NCBI GenBank assembly: GCA_002392835.1
Contig: DGHX01000154.1
Location: 1-29,081, forward strand
Direction of reading: 5' to 3'
Source of the DNA: Prevotella sp. UBA3837
GTDB lineage: Bacteria > Bacteroidota > Bacteroidia > Bacteroidales > Bacteroidaceae
DNA length: 29,081 nt
Shown here: piece by piece, positions 8,073 through 15,524 of the stretch
Layout of the letters: every line of letters starts with the position of its first letter
Numbering within the stretch: position 1 is the first letter of the stretch
Notes under the pieces: generated by a model
Database searches by the model: none
Told to the model about the DNA's origin: nothing
What the model saw: the letters and a program-made list of their open reading frames with translations, nothing else
Translations under genes and position numbers: made by a program

Positions 8073-8963
8073 TTATCTTCCTGCTGCCAGCAGCTCGGGT
8101 GTGAGCGTTGGCATGGCGCCGTTCTGTGTGCAGACGAAGGCGCTGACCTCCACTGCCAGCTTGTGTGCCTCGGTCACGGGCTTTCCGCTGAGTATGGCGG
8201 CGCAGAACGAGCCGGTGAAGCTGTCGCCGGCTCCCACGGTGTCGGCCACTTTCACCTTCGGCGTCTCCTGGAAAGACATCTGTCCCGGGGTGAAGACGTA
8301 GCTGCCGTTGGTGCCGCAGGTGAGCACCAGCATGTCGAGGTTGTACTTGCCCAGGATGAGCCAGCACTTGTTCTCGATGTCCAGTCCGGGATAGCCGAAC
8401 ATGCGGCCTATGAGCACCAGCTCCTCGTCGTTGATCTTCAGGATGTTGCAGCGCTGCAGGCTCTCCTTGATGACCTCCTTCGAATAGAACTGCTGACGCA
8501 GGTTAATGTCGAATATCTTCACGCAGTCGGCGGGCGTGGCGTCGAGGAAGCGCTGTATGGTGGTGCGGCTCACCACGTTGCGCTGTGCCAGCGAGCCGAA
8601 GCAGACGGCGCGGCAGGAGCGGGCGATAGCGGCAATGTCGTCGTCGAAGGGAATGTTGTCCCATGCCACGTTCTCCTTGATGTCATACGTGGGAATGCCC
8701 TGTTCGTCGAGCGTCACCTGCACGGTGCCGGTGGGGTAGGGTACGCGGGGCAGCAGGTCGTTCAGACCGTGCTCGCGCAGCGATTCGATGGTCTCGTCGG
8801 CCAACTTGTCCTCGCCCAGTGCGCTGATGGCGATGGTGTTGTCCTGGCCCAGGAACTGGCCGGCATGATAGGCGAAATTAGCGGGGGCACCGCCCAGCTT
8901 CTTGCCTTCGGGAAGTACATCCCACAGGACTTCTCCGAGTCCTACTACATAACGTTTTTCCAT
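8073..8963 (-). CDS. PfkB-family fructokinase
   Basis: A 296-residue cytoplasmic ribokinase-family sugar kinase. The N-terminal glycine-rich sugar-binding segment (GLGEVLWDVLPEGKKLGGAPANFAYHAGQFLG) is of fructokinase type. The C-terminal PfkB signature DTVGAGDSFTGSF (from residue 241) supplies the catalytic base D247 and the ATP anion hole. Its stop-side neighbour is the convergent RND pump gene, and its ATG is 5 bp after the MFS permease stop. It is therefore the last gene of a GH32-permease-kinase operon. Context indicates that it phosphorylates fructose released from fructan. Substrate is inferred from family and neighbourhood. Confidence 0.9.
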   Translation of the reverse strand: MEKRYVVGLGEVLWDVLPEGKKLGGAPANFAYHAGQFLGQDNTIAISALGEDKLADETIESLREHGLNDLLPRVPYPTGTVQVTLDEQGIPTYDIKENVAWDNIPFDDDIAAIARSCRAVCFGSLAQRNVVSRTTIQRFLDATPADCVKIFDINLRQQFYSKEVIKESLQRCNILKINDEELVLIGRMFGYPGLDIENKCWLILGKYNLDMLVLTCGTNGSYVFTPGQMSFQETPKVKVADTVGAGDSFTGSFCAAILSGKPVTEAHKLAVEVSAFVCTQNGAMPTLTPELLAAGR

Positions 8964-8968
8964 ATAAA

Positions 8969-10129
8969 CTATGCGGTTTTTAGTTGTTTAATATACGTGA
9001 AGAGATAGACCACGCCTACGGCCATGACGAGCACTGCGCCGGCCTGTCCCATGGCGTCGCTCATGAAGCCCATGAGCAGGGGGAAGATGGTTCCGCCGAA
9101 GAGGCCCATGATCATCAGTCCGCTGACCTCGTTCTGCTTCTGCGGCATGGCTTCGAGAGCCGTGGCGAAGCACATGGAGAAGACGTTGGAGTTGCCGTAG
9201 CCCACAAGCGCGATGGCGGTGTAGAGCATCCACTTCTCGTGTCCGAAGAAGAGTCCGCACATGGACAGGGCCATCATCACCACCGAGATGATGAAGAAGG
9301 TGCGCATGCGCAGCACGCGGAGGAAGAAGGAGCCGGTGAGGCAGCCTATGGTGCGGAAGATGAAGTAGAGCGAGGTGGCGAAGGCGGCGTCGTTCAGCGT
9401 CATGCCCAGGCGCTCCATCAGGATCTTCGGTGCTGTGGTGTTCGTGCCCACGTCGATGCCCACATGGCACATGATGCCGAAGAACGACAGCAGGACGATG
9501 GGTGTGCCCAGCAGCTTGAAGCACTCGACGAAGGTAGACGGACGACCCTCGATGGGCTGCTCCTGTATGGGCGTGACGAAGAGCCACAGTGTGCAGAGCA
9601 CGCCCACGACGAGGAAGATGAGGAAGAGTATGCGCCAGTCGTAGCCCAGCTCGGGGATGGCCTTCGTGGCTCCCCACATGGCCAGATAGGGTGCTATGAA
9701 GGAGGCAATGGCCTTGACGAACTGTCCGAAGGTGAGCGTCGAGGCGAGGTTGCCGCCGCCCATGACGGTGGAGACGAGGGGGTTGAGGGAGGTCTGCATG
9801 AGTGCGTTGCCGATGCCCAGGAGCGAGAAGGCGACGAGCATGGTGCCGAAGCTCTCGCCGAAGAGGGGGATGAGGAGCGACAGCACGGTGACCACCAGCG
9901 ACAGCAGCACCGTCTTCTTGCGGCCGATTTTGTTCATCAGCATGCCCGTGGGCACACTGAAGATGAGGAACCAGAAGAACACCAGCGACGGGAACACGTT
10001 GGCTACGGAGTCGCTCAGGCTGAGGTCTTCTTTCACATAGTTAGAGGCAATGCCTACCAGGTCCACGAAGCCCATGCAGAAGAAGCAGAGCATCACGGGG
10101 ACGATGGCCATTTTGTTAGTCTTTGACAT
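8969..10129 (-). CDS. MFS sugar permease, probable fructose importer
   Basis: A 386-residue integral inner-membrane protein with about 12 hydrophobic helices. It resembles the fucose/glucose/galactose-H+ symporter branch of the MFS (start MSKTNKMAIVPVMLCFFCMGFVDLVGIASNYVKEDL). The loop motif NKIGRKKTVL between helices 2 and 3 is the MFS signature. It lies 28 bp downstream of a GH32 gene and 5 bp upstream of the fructokinase. In the Bacteroides thetaiotaomicron fructan locus an MFS permease next to a kinase and GH32 genes imports fructose, so the same role is inferred here. Confidence 0.87.
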   Translation of the reverse strand: MSKTNKMAIVPVMLCFFCMGFVDLVGIASNYVKEDLSLSDSVANVFPSLVFFWFLIFSVPTGMLMNKIGRKKTVLLSLVVTVLSLLIPLFGESFGTMLVAFSLLGIGNALMQTSLNPLVSTVMGGGNLASTLTFGQFVKAIASFIAPYLAMWGATKAIPELGYDWRILFLIFLVVGVLCTLWLFVTPIQEQPIEGRPSTFVECFKLLGTPIVLLSFFGIMCHVGIDVGTNTTAPKILMERLGMTLNDAAFATSLYFIFRTIGCLTGSFFLRVLRMRTFFIISVVMMALSMCGLFFGHEKWMLYTAIALVGYGNSNVFSMCFATALEAMPQKQNEVSGLMIMGLFGGTIFPLLMGFMSDAMGQAGAVLVMAVGVVYLFTYIKQLKTA

Positions 10130-10157
10130 GATAGTTTTGGTTTTTCCGTTGTTTTAG

Positions 10158-11855
10158 TTATAGCTTCACTTCGTAGATGGTGGCCTTGCCGCCCTTCACC
10201 TTGATGGTGTTGTAGGGCTCGGAGGGGAACACCAGGTTGGTCATGGCCATGCGCCCTTCGGCGTCGAAGACCTCGATGCTGCAGCGGTCGATGAAGATGC
10301 GCAGCTGCTTCAGCTGTCCGTGGGTGGGTGCCACCGTGGTGCAGGGGAATGCCTCGCTGAAGCTGACGTCGCCGCTCTTCGTGCGGTCCATGCTGAAGGT
10401 CTGCTTCTGCGCGTCGTACTTCATCAGCACCTGCTCGCCCTTCAGGTTCTGCAGGGTCAGCTCCATGGCTCCGCGCACGTCGACCACCAGCTCGCAGGCG
10501 TCGGTGAGCTTCTTCAGCTTCTGGCCGCGCAGGGCGTCCACCTCGGGCGAGGGGAGCACGCCGCAGTAGGTCTCCTGTCCGTCGGTGAACAGGTGGAGGT
10601 CACGGGGCAGGGCGTTGGCCGAGCGGAACTGCTTCGTGGGCACGGCACCGGCATACTGCCAGTTCGACATCCACACGATGGCCACGTGGCGGCCGTCGGG
10701 GGCGTTGTCGAAGCTGACGGTGGCATAGTGGTCCTTGCCGTAGTCCATCCACTTCGTCACCTCGGGCTTCGACTCGCAGGTGAACTTATGCCCGTCGAAC
10801 TGGCCCACGAAGTACTGCGTGGCGCTGCCGCCGAAGGGCCCGCCGGGGTTGATGTTGCAGACGAGCATCCACTTCTCCTGACCGGTGCCGCGCACGGGCA
10901 GCCGCATCAGGTCAGGGCACTCCCACACGCCGCCGTGGTTGCCGTACTCCTTGCCGAAGGAACTCTCGTAGGTCCAGTCCCTGAGGTTGGCCGAGGAGTA
11001 GAACTGCATCTCCTGTCCCACGGCCAGCGGCATGATCCAGCGCTGCGTCTCCTGGTGCCAGAACAGGTGCGGGTCGCGGAAGTCGGGCACGCCCGATGTC
11101 AGCACGGGGTTCTTCTCATATTTCTTAAATGTGCGTCCGCCGTCGGTCGAGTAGGCCATCGACTGCGTCTGTGCCTCGGCTGCCGAGGTGTAGTAAGCCA
11201 CTATGGCATCCTTGCCGTAGCCGGCGGTGTTGTTCTTGTCGACCACGCACGATCCGCTGAAGATGGTGCCCACGGCATCGGCCTCGACGGCCGTTCCCAG
11301 CGACTGCCAGTGTATGAGGTCCTTTGACACGCTGTGGCCCCACGTCATGTTCTCCCACTGCGAGCCGTAGGGGTTCCACTGGTAGCACAGGTGCCACTCG
11401 CCGTCCTTGTAGAACATGCCATTGGGGTCGTTCATCCAGCCGTAGAGGGGCGTGTGGTGGTACAGGGGGCGGAAGCGCTCGCGGTTCGTGGTGTCGAAGG
11501 TGTTGCTGTACTTCAGCTCCTTCCAGCAGGCGAAGTCCTTCACCGCACCCGTCTGGCGGCGGTCGCCGTGGAAGATGATGTCGAGCAGCTGTCCGTCCTG
11601 AATCTCTAAAGGTACGTAGTAGTCGACGTTGTCAACGGCCAGCCTGACGTTGGGCCGGCGGCGACACTGGTTGTCGCTGCCGATGATGCGCACGTTGGCA
11701 TTCTCGGCTTTCTCCTCCACGGGCAGCAGCACGTACTTGGTGCCCTGCTCCAGGCGGAGCATGGCGTGGTTCTCGCCCAGCATCATCGGCTTGCTCTGTG
11801 CACCGGCCAGGGTGCAGGTAAGGGTGGCCAGCAGGGTCATGAAGAGTTTTTTCAT
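10158..11855 (-). CDS. GH32 exo-fructanase/invertase, periplasmic type
   Basis: A 565-residue glycoside hydrolase family 32 enzyme with a type I signal peptide (MKKLFMTLLATLTCTLAGAQ) and no lipobox, so probably periplasmic. Residues ~22-125 form an N-terminal beta domain often found before Bacteroidetes GH32 modules (probably DUF4980, from memory). The catalytic five-blade propeller carries WMNDPNG (140-146; nucleophile D143), FRDP (transition-state stabiliser D261) and WECPD (acid/base E312). A C-terminal beta-sandwich ends IDRCSIEVFDAEGRMAMTNLVFP. It should release fructose or sucrose-derived sugars from imported fructo-oligosaccharides. It is the first gene of the operon with the permease and kinase. 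Linkage preference (inulin or levan) cannot be read from sequence. Confidence 0.95.
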   Translation of the reverse strand: MKKLFMTLLATLTCTLAGAQSKPMMLGENHAMLRLEQGTKYVLLPVEEKAENANVRIIGSDNQCRRRPNVRLAVDNVDYYVPLEIQDGQLLDIIFHGDRRQTGAVKDFACWKELKYSNTFDTTNRERFRPLYHHTPLYGWMNDPNGMFYKDGEWHLCYQWNPYGSQWENMTWGHSVSKDLIHWQSLGTAVEADAVGTIFSGSCVVDKNNTAGYGKDAIVAYYTSAAEAQTQSMAYSTDGGRTFKKYEKNPVLTSGVPDFRDPHLFWHQETQRWIMPLAVGQEMQFYSSANLRDWTYESSFGKEYGNHGGVWECPDLMRLPVRGTGQEKWMLVCNINPGGPFGGSATQYFVGQFDGHKFTCESKPEVTKWMDYGKDHYATVSFDNAPDGRHVAIVWMSNWQYAGAVPTKQFRSANALPRDLHLFTDGQETYCGVLPSPEVDALRGQKLKKLTDACELVVDVRGAMELTLQNLKGEQVLMKYDAQKQTFSMDRTKSGDVSFSEAFPCTTVAPTHGQLKQLRIFIDRCSIEVFDAEGRMAMTNLVFPSEPYNTIKVKGGKATIYEVKL

Positions 11856-11892
11856 TTGCGTTGCGTTTTTAGTTATGATTAATTTTGTGCTG

Positions 11893-11924
11893 CAAATTTA
11901 CTGTTTTTGCTGCTCACGGTGAAA
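11893..11924 (-). promoter_or_regulatory. Promoter of the GH32-permease-fructokinase operon
   Basis: The minus-strand -7 box TAAATTTG (11893-11900) lies 37 bp upstream of the ATG. At 20-bp spacing there is only TTTC (11921-11924) in place of TTTG. A weak -33 box fits an activator-dependent promoter. Confidence 0.6.
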
Positions 11925-11952
11925 GAATAATGTTACAAAAGTTAAGAAAAAT

Positions 11953-11994
11953 CGTTCATCGCAACGTTTTTGCTGTGCAATGAACGTTTTTTGC
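11953..11994. promoter_or_regulatory. Candidate operator of the fructan regulator at the GH32 operon
   Basis: The site CGTTCATCGCAACGTTTTTG (from 11953) agrees at 19 of 21 positions with one upstream of the LamG-GH32 gene. Both are separated from their -7 boxes by exactly 52 bases. Here the core AACGTTTTTGC (11963-11973) recurs as AACGTTTTTTGC (11983-11994), a direct repeat with 20-bp phasing. GCAATGAACG (11977-11986) is an inverted copy of the first half. AraC-type proteins typically bind direct repeats of this spacing. Confidence 0.5.
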
Positions 11995-12082
11995 GGTACT
12001 ATTTCAATACAGAGGGCGCATCTCTCGCGCGCGCGTGCGCGGCGCACGCGCGTGAGCGATTTTTTGGTTGCACCGAGAATAT

Positions 12083-12117
12083 GGTGGAGGGTGGAGGGTG
12101 GAAGGTGGAGGGTGGAG
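12083..12117 (+). repeat. 7-bp tandem repeat (GGTGGAG)x5
   Basis: Five consecutive 7-bp units, the third ending in A rather than G (GGTGGAA). The run contains four GGG tracts on the plus strand, so it could form a G-quadruplex. Slippage could change copy number. Confidence 0.9.
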
Positions 12118-12191
12118 GGAGGATTGTTGGTAAACGGTGTTTGTTGATGAGTGGTGAAGGGTGAGTAAAAAATGTCCCAGGGCCTGGGACA

Positions 12192-12233
12192 AAAAAAAGC
12201 GGGCCGCTCGTGAAAAAAAGCGGGCCGCTCGTG
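12192..12233 (+). repeat. 21-bp tandem repeat, two exact copies plus a degenerate third
   Basis: The unit is seven A residues followed by GCGGGCCGCTCGTG, at 12192-12212 and 12213-12233. A decayed third unit begins at 12234 and runs into the hairpin GGCCTCC (12243-12249)/GGAGGCC (12262-12268). Confidence 0.9.
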
Positions 12234-12290
12234 AAAAAATGCGGCCTCCATTTTTTCATGCGGAGGCCTCTCGTGATACGCAGGGGGCTC

Positions 12291-12431
12291 GACTGGATTT
12301 GCAATCCAGTCGCGTTGAGTATAAGCATTTGCAATGCGATAATCGGACTGCAAGTCCTTATATTCGTTGCGGTCGGATTCTTGGACAAGCCAAGCGTCAC
12401 CCTTCGGGATGCCGAGCGGCAAATCCGACCG
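12291..12431. repeat. Cluster of REP-like hairpins
   Basis: Three small stem-loops with the same purine/pyrimidine pattern lie close together. They are GACTGGATT-TGC-AATCCAGTC (12291-12311), GCATT-TGC-AATGC (12325-12337) and GGACT-GCA-AGTCC (12345-12357). A longer-range stem, CGGTCGGATT (12370-12379) with AATCCGACCG (12422-12431), follows. This resembles extragenic palindromic repeats common in Bacteroidales genomes; that resemblance is from memory, not from a search. Confidence 0.65.
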
Positions 12432-12452
12432 AGCGTCCGCCTCCTTTTTTTT

Positions 12453-12595
12453 CGGTGCAACCAAATTGAACAGCGGTGCAACCAAACTGAACAGCGGTGA
12501 GACAAATTTGTGTCGAAAATGAATACTTTGAGACAAAAATGAGTTGAAAATGAACAGCGGTGCAGGCAAACTGCACTTCGGTGCAACCAAAAAAA
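12453..12595 (+). repeat. 21-bp-phased degenerate array (CGGTGCAACCAAA...)
   Basis: Units starting CGGTG occur at 12453, 12474, 12495, 12558 and 12579. All spacings are multiples of 21. The first two units differ at one position (CGGTGCAACCAAA-T/C-TGAACAG). Two diverged units fill the gap from 12516 to 12557. The last unit forms the inner part of the right terminal inverted repeat. Confidence 0.75.
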
Positions 12596-12601
12596 CACTC
12601 A

Positions 12602-12623
12602 CGCGCGTGCATATACACGCGCG
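12602..12623 (-). terminator. Terminator of the LRR gene
   Basis: Read on the minus strand just after the LRR stop codon, CGCGCGTG and CACGCGCG pair across a 6-base loop. They are followed by TGAGTGTTTTTTTGG, which gives a GC stem and a U-tract. The same sequence is the right arm of the inverted-repeat block. Confidence 0.7.
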
Positions 12624-12628
12624 CGAGG

Positions 12629-15274
12629 CTATTTGATGGCATTGACGATGGTGACGACGTCGGCGATGCTGACCTGTTCGTCATCGTTGGCATCGGCGAG
12701 GTCGAGGCGGAAGTCCTCCGAGGTTGGCAGGCCGAGCAGGTAGTTCACCACGTCGAGGGCATCGTCGATGGTGAGGGTGCCGTTGCCGTCGGCGTCGCCA
12801 GGGATGTCGTCGGGCAGGGGGATGTCAACCCATGTGCCGTAGGTGCCCTGGTCTTTGTCATAAATCAATGCGTGCCACCCCCGCCGGCGTGCGGCCTTGG
12901 CCTGAAGGGCGGTACACTCGTTCTGCTCGTCGTCGTGCGAAGGGTTGATCATATATAGTTTTCCCTCGCCATTGCTCAGGGTGGGCAGAGTAGCAATCAT
13001 GTTGTCGGTTGCCGTTCCGCTGATTTTGTTCTGAGATAAATAAAGCGTTGTAAGGTGCCCGCAGCTGGTGAGGTCCAAAGCTGTCAGCTGATTGGCACTG
13101 CAATGGACAGAGGTCAGGTTGCTGCATGGGGACAGGTCCAGCGAAGTGAGCTGGTTGGTGTAGCACTGCAAGCTGGTCAGCGCTGTAAGTCCCGTCAGAT
13201 TCAGTTCGGTCAGCTGGTTCTGGTTGCACTGTAGTTCCTTTAATGCCGTACACCCCTCAGTGTTCAGTGATGTCAAACCACAGCTCAGGCAGTTCAGGTG
13301 CGTCAGGTTAGTGAGTCCCGAGACATCCAGTGACGCCATACTGTTACCGCTGCACACCAGCTGCACGAGGGCCTCACACGCCGAGACATCAAGCGACGTC
13401 AGGCGGTTGTTGTTGCACGTCAGGCTTTTCAGGGCAGGGTTGCGCGAGAGGTCCAGCGAGGTCAGCTGGTTCTGGGTGCACGTCAGTCCTGTCAGGTTCG
13501 GCAATATGGAAACGTCCAGCGTCGTAAGCTTGTTGTTTTGACAATTCAGCGTTGTCAGCGCCGGCACACCAGTCAGGCCGAGCCTTGAAAAGTTGCAGTT
13601 TCCAATATTGAGGCTCTTCATCGCCGAGCAGCCAGCCATGTTCAGGCTGTCCAGACGGATACACTTGTTACAGTCGAGACTTGTCAGTCCTGAACTGCTG
13701 ACGTTCAGCGTGGTTAGCTTCGTGTGGTTGGAAAGGTTCAGATTGGTGAGCTGGCTGCACATCGAGCAATTCATTGTCACAAGTGAGTTTGTGGCAATAT
13801 ATTGCATGTTAAGTGTCGTAATAGGGTTGTTGCTGCAGTTCAGATTCTTCAGGTTGGCGTTTCTTGTTGACAGCTTCAACTCTGAGATGTGGCTGTAATA
13901 ACAGTCCAGCTCCTCCAGTTTCGTGTTGTTGGTGAGGTCGAGCGTGCCAAGGTCCAAGTAGCCGCAGCGAAGCTCTTTCAGCTCAGTATTGGCCGAGAGG
14001 TTGAGCGAGGTCAGCGAGTTGTCGTAGCACCACAGCGACGTCAGGGCTGTACATCCGGAGACGTCCAGCTCGGTCAGTCGGCCGCTGTAGCAGTGGATGG
14101 TTGTCAGGGCTGTACAGCCCGAAAGGTCAAGCGAGGCCAAGGGATGCCTGTTGTTGCTGTAGCAATAGAACGTTTTGAGGTTGGAGAGTCCCGACAGGTC
14201 CAGCGAAGCGATGCGGTTCTTTCCGCAGTTCAGGTATTCCAGTGCCTGACAGGTGGAAACGTCGAGCTCGTCAATATTGTTGTTGCAGCAGTTCAGTCGT
14301 TTCAGGTGCGTCAAGCCGGTGACAATGGGCTTTACGGAAGAGAATTCACATTCCAGTGTGTCCAGTTTCGTCAGTGCGCGCAGGTCAAGCGAATACGGCG
14401 AATTGGTGTTGTTGTAGCTGATGTTCAGATAGGTCAGGTTAGTGAAGTGCTCGATGCCCTTGAAGTCGGCTATATTTTTGACCTGGGCGTCCATCCGTTT
14501 CACCAGCGAGCGCTCGTAGCGGGAGAGAAATCCGTCGGAGTGGGGGTTATAAGAGGTGCTGTTGTTGACGAAATTGCGGAATGCCTCGTCGGGGAAGTTC
14601 GTCGCATCGATGGGCAGGCCGGTGGCGGTGATGTGCACCCAGTCGGTGGTGTTCAGGTAGTGGCTGAAGGTGGTGGTGGCGTTGTGGATGGTGGCGCCGT
14701 CGTTCAGGACCAGGGCTTTGATAGTGCTTATGGCAAGGCTTGCTCCCTTGACGATGAGCGAGGTACCGCTGCCGCTGACTGAGACGCTGTTGTAGTATTT
14801 GGCGTGCTTGGTGTCGAGATCCGTACCGTCGCCCAGTAAGCCCATGCCGGTGGTGCCTTCGCAGATGAGCTCCACGCCGTCGCTGACGATGAGTGAGTCG
14901 GCGTTGATGGTCTGCATCGTCACACCGTTGGTGCCCTTCAGGTAGAGCGAGCCGCTGCCCTGTACCACGACGCGCCGGTTGGTCTGTAGGCCGGCGGCGC
15001 CGGTGCTCTCTATGACGCAGATGCCGCTGACGGTGATGTAGAGCGGTAGTGCCTCGGAGCTGCTGAAGGCTATGCCGGGGTAGGCGCTGCTGACAGTCGT
15101 GTTGCTCAGCTGCAGGTGCGGGCATTCGGTTTTGCCCACCTGAATGATGCCGACGCGGATGCCGTTTTCTATCTGCGTGGTGGCCTTCTGTCCGCCTATC
15201 ATCAGCATCGTGGCGGCGTGAGCTGCCGTTGTGGCTATGAGCACAACGAGCATCAGTAGTAGTGTCTTCTTCAT
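12629..15274 (-). CDS. Secreted leucine-rich-repeat protein with C-terminal dockerin-like module
   Basis: An 881-residue exported protein. The ATG at 15274 (MKKTLLLMLVVLIATTAAHAA signal peptide) is preferred over an upstream TTG. Residues ~21-210 look beta-rich (VSGSGTSLIVKG, LVLNDGATIHN). From ~250 to ~790 run more than twenty LRRs of about 21 residues, with consensus L-x-x-L-x-C-x-x-N-x-L-T-x-L-D-[LV]-S, many containing a Cys. The C-terminus has two EF-hand-like dockerin repeats: DADGNGTLTIDD and DANDDEQVSIAD. Such LRR proteins bind proteins or glycans at the cell surface. A link to fructan use is suggested only by its position within the locus and a shared CGTTCATTG in its upstream region. 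Confidence 0.88.
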   Translation of the reverse strand: MKKTLLLMLVVLIATTAAHAATMLMIGGQKATTQIENGIRVGIIQVGKTECPHLQLSNTTVSSAYPGIAFSSSEALPLYITVSGICVIESTGAAGLQTNRRVVVQGSGSLYLKGTNGVTMQTINADSLIVSDGVELICEGTTGMGLLGDGTDLDTKHAKYYNSVSVSGSGTSLIVKGASLAISTIKALVLNDGATIHNATTTFSHYLNTTDWVHITATGLPIDATNFPDEAFRNFVNNSTSYNPHSDGFLSRYERSLVKRMDAQVKNIADFKGIEHFTNLTYLNISYNNTNSPYSLDLRALTKLDTLECEFSSVKPIVTGLTHLKRLNCCNNNIDELDVSTCQALEYLNCGKNRIASLDLSGLSNLKTFYCYSNNRHPLASLDLSGCTALTTIHCYSGRLTELDVSGCTALTSLWCYDNSLTSLNLSANTELKELRCGYLDLGTLDLTNNTKLEELDCYYSHISELKLSTRNANLKNLNCSNNPITTLNMQYIATNSLVTMNCSMCSQLTNLNLSNHTKLTTLNVSSSGLTSLDCNKCIRLDSLNMAGCSAMKSLNIGNCNFSRLGLTGVPALTTLNCQNNKLTTLDVSILPNLTGLTCTQNQLTSLDLSRNPALKSLTCNNNRLTSLDVSACEALVQLVCSGNSMASLDVSGLTNLTHLNCLSCGLTSLNTEGCTALKELQCNQNQLTELNLTGLTALTSLQCYTNQLTSLDLSPCSNLTSVHCSANQLTALDLTSCGHLTTLYLSQNKISGTATDNMIATLPTLSNGEGKLYMINPSHDDEQNECTALQAKAARRRGWHALIYDKDQGTYGTWVDIPLPDDIPGDADGNGTLTIDDALDVVNYLLGLPTSEDFRLDLADANDDEQVSIADVVTIVNAIK

Positions 15275-15316
15275 ATTTTCCAAATGTTGCTTTAAGTCGG
15301 TGATAACAAAAAGGAT

Positions 15317-15365
15317 GGCAGTCTCAGTTCAATCTGCAAATATAGGCAAAATAACTGAGACTGCC
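15317..15365. promoter_or_regulatory. LRR gene promoter with operator-like inverted repeat around the -7 box
   Basis: On the minus strand TTGG (15364-15367) and TATATTTG (15337-15344), with a 19-bp spacer, form a Bacteroidetes-type promoter. Perfect 13-bp arms GGCAGTCTCAGTT (15317-15329) and AACTGAGACTGCC (15353-15365) flank the -7 box with a 23-bp spacer. One arm lies between -33 and -7, the other over the likely transcription start. This arrangement suits a repressor or an RNA hairpin-independent operator. Confidence 0.6.
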
Positions 15366-15382
15366 AAGCCCCATTTGGGGGT

Positions 15383-15420
15383 TTCTGCCGTTCATTGGCA
15401 GAATATGAACAATATTTTGC
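15383..15420. promoter_or_regulatory. Candidate activator site and hairpin upstream of the LRR promoter
   Basis: CGTTCATTG (15389-15397) is identical to the first nine bases of the site upstream of the LamG-GH32 gene. It is followed by AACAATATTTTGC (15408-15420), like that site's second half. It lies 44 bases from the -7 box. TTCTGCC (15383-15389) and GGCAGAA (15397-15403) also form a 7-bp stem. The interval 15421-15524 holds nothing further that I can assign, apart from a GC-rich possible terminator region near 15465-15500 after the surface GH32 gene. Confidence 0.4.
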
Positions 15421-15524
15421 TGTTTTCCGACAGTGGGCGGGCTGCATTCGTGTGGAAGACAGAGAGAGGGGAGCTACTCTCGGCGAGCGGCCCCCCTCGG
15501 AAAAAAACATCATACTGACTGTCG

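Larger units (their letters stand above)
12024..12627. repeat. Repeat-rich non-coding block bounded by ~50-bp inverted repeats
   Basis: The ends 12024-12077 and 12577-12627 are imperfect inverted repeats. Both read, inwards, CTCGCGCGCG, then a variable centre, CACGCGCGTGAG, a T-run and GGTTGCACCGA. Each arm is itself a GC hairpin. Inside are five 7-bp GGTGGAG units (12083-12117), a GTCCCAG/CTGGGAC hairpin (12174-12190), two 21-bp units (12192-12233), a cluster of hairpins (12291-12431) and a second 21-bp-phased array (12453-12595). There is no transposase and no convincing gene. The block looks like a non-autonomous or composite repeat element placed one base after the LRR gene stop. Confidence 0.75.

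Noticed and set aside
12083..12595. CRISPR array
   Set aside because: Repeats are 7 or 21 bp, directly adjacent or degenerate, with no unique spacers and no cas genes.
11898..12602. A 234-codon open frame on the minus strand with heptad-length repeats (FFHERPA, LVAPLFN)
   Set aside because: It runs through the GH32 operon promoter, simple repeats and hairpins. The peptide repeats come from the 21-bp DNA arrays. It has no signal or domain and no plausible promoter. Noncoding repeat DNA is the simpler reading.
15317..15365. Invertible (phase-variable) promoter
   Set aside because: The arms enclose a promoter box, but the 23-bp spacer is much shorter than known invertible segments and no invertase gene is nearby. 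An operator is more likely.
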